Source: Salinigranum salinum
GTDB lineage: Archaea; Halobacteriota; Halobacteria; Halobacteriales; Haloferacaceae
Direction: 5' to 3'
Length of the DNA: 64,000 nt
Assembly (NCBI RefSeq): GCF_009176545.1
Contig: NZ_VTOJ01000002.1
Span: forward strand, 868,001-932,000
Made by a program: the position numbers and the translations under genes. Below the pieces are notes generated by a model. The model saw nothing but the letters and a program-made list of their open reading frames with translations, was not told the origin of the DNA and searched no databases. Shown in pieces: positions 63,796 to 64,000 of the stretch. Numbering within the stretch: position 1 is the stretch's first letter; the number at the start of each line of letters is the position of its first letter.

Positions 63796-64000
63796 ACTCC
63801 TCTTCGTCGGCGGACTGTTCCTCGGCGTTCTTCTTCTCCTCTACGCAATCGGCGTGCCGGTGGCCATCGCGATGGGGATGAGCTGTATCGTGATGTGGCT
63901 CTCCCCGTTCGGCTCAGGCATCAATTTCACGCTGATCAGCACCCGCCTCTTCTTCGGAGTGAACAGCTTCCCGCTGCTGGCGATCCCGTTCTACGTACTC
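63788..64000 (+). CDS. TRAP transporter large permease (DctM-type), N-terminal part cut by window end
   Basis: The first 71 codons of DctM from ATG 63788, overlapping the DctQ stop. LFVGGLFLGVLLLLYAIGVPVAIAMGMS is the first helix block and LLAIPFYVL the start of the next, matching the large-subunit pattern of NSFPLLAIPFF. The rest lies beyond 64000. It is the ion-coupled transport subunit. Confidence 0.88.
   Translation, partial: MSELLFVGGLFLGVLLLLYAIGVPVAIAMGMSCIVMWLSPFGSGINFTLISTRLFFGVNSFPLLAIPFYVL

Overview
The window comes from a haloarchaeon (class Halobacteria). Base composition looks about two-thirds G+C, the proteins are strongly acidic, and many genes start at or near the transcript start behind an archaeal TATA element about 26-30 nt upstream. 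Several families are haloarchaeal: RdfA and its SMC-like partner, Bat-type HTH regulators, 36-42 residue zinc microproteins, folC-folP fusion and geranylgeranylglyceryl-phosphate-synthase-like protein. I see no rRNA, tRNA, CRISPR array or intact insertion sequence.

Region 1 (1-9.2 kb) holds two BCCT-type osmolyte transporters, a RCK potassium channel, a UspA protein, small membrane or zinc proteins and a PLP-dependent threonine/serine dehydratase. Region 2 (9.3-32.6 kb) is a one-carbon block. It has three large FAD oxidoreductase-GcvT fusions of the dimethylglycine/sarcosine dehydrogenase family with etfBA between them, a folC-folP fusion, formate-THF ligase, folD, a DmdA-type GcvT-fold demethylase and a MetF-like reductase. 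A PNPOx-like protein, a small protein, Usp proteins and a permease-Usp fusion interrupt it. Read together, these genes could import methylated osmolytes (glycine betaine, DMSP or relatives), strip methyl groups onto tetrahydrofolate, pass electrons to ETF and oxidise the C1 units to formate with ATP gain at Fhs. That scheme is inference from families and neighbourhood.

Region 3 (32.9-45.2 kb) has two CAP-like membrane-anchored paralogues, a second folD, a pabB/trpE-pabA/trpG pair, two regulators each preceded by a short ORF that overlaps the start as ATGA, a creatininase-family hydrolase, a sugar-nucleotide epimerase, and an unusual pair: a DDxxD-containing protein next to a long GGGP-synthase-like protein. 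Region 4 (45.4-53 kb) carries a receiver-PAS histidine kinase, an Sph-like SMC protein with RdfA and an HTH protein, nicotinate phosphoribosyltransferase and small membrane proteins.

Region 5 (53.9-64 kb), beyond a gene-poor stretch with AT-rich patches, looks like a self-contained catabolic island. It holds an SMP-30 lactonase, a LigM/DesA-like THF-dependent demethylase, an IclR regulator, two crotonases, an acyl-CoA dehydrogenase, a MaoC hydratase and a TRAP transporter (P, Q and the start of M) running off the right edge. Its demethylase would feed methyl-THF into the same C1 pathway as region 2, so the window may encode two substrate entry modules joined to one folate-based methyl oxidation route.
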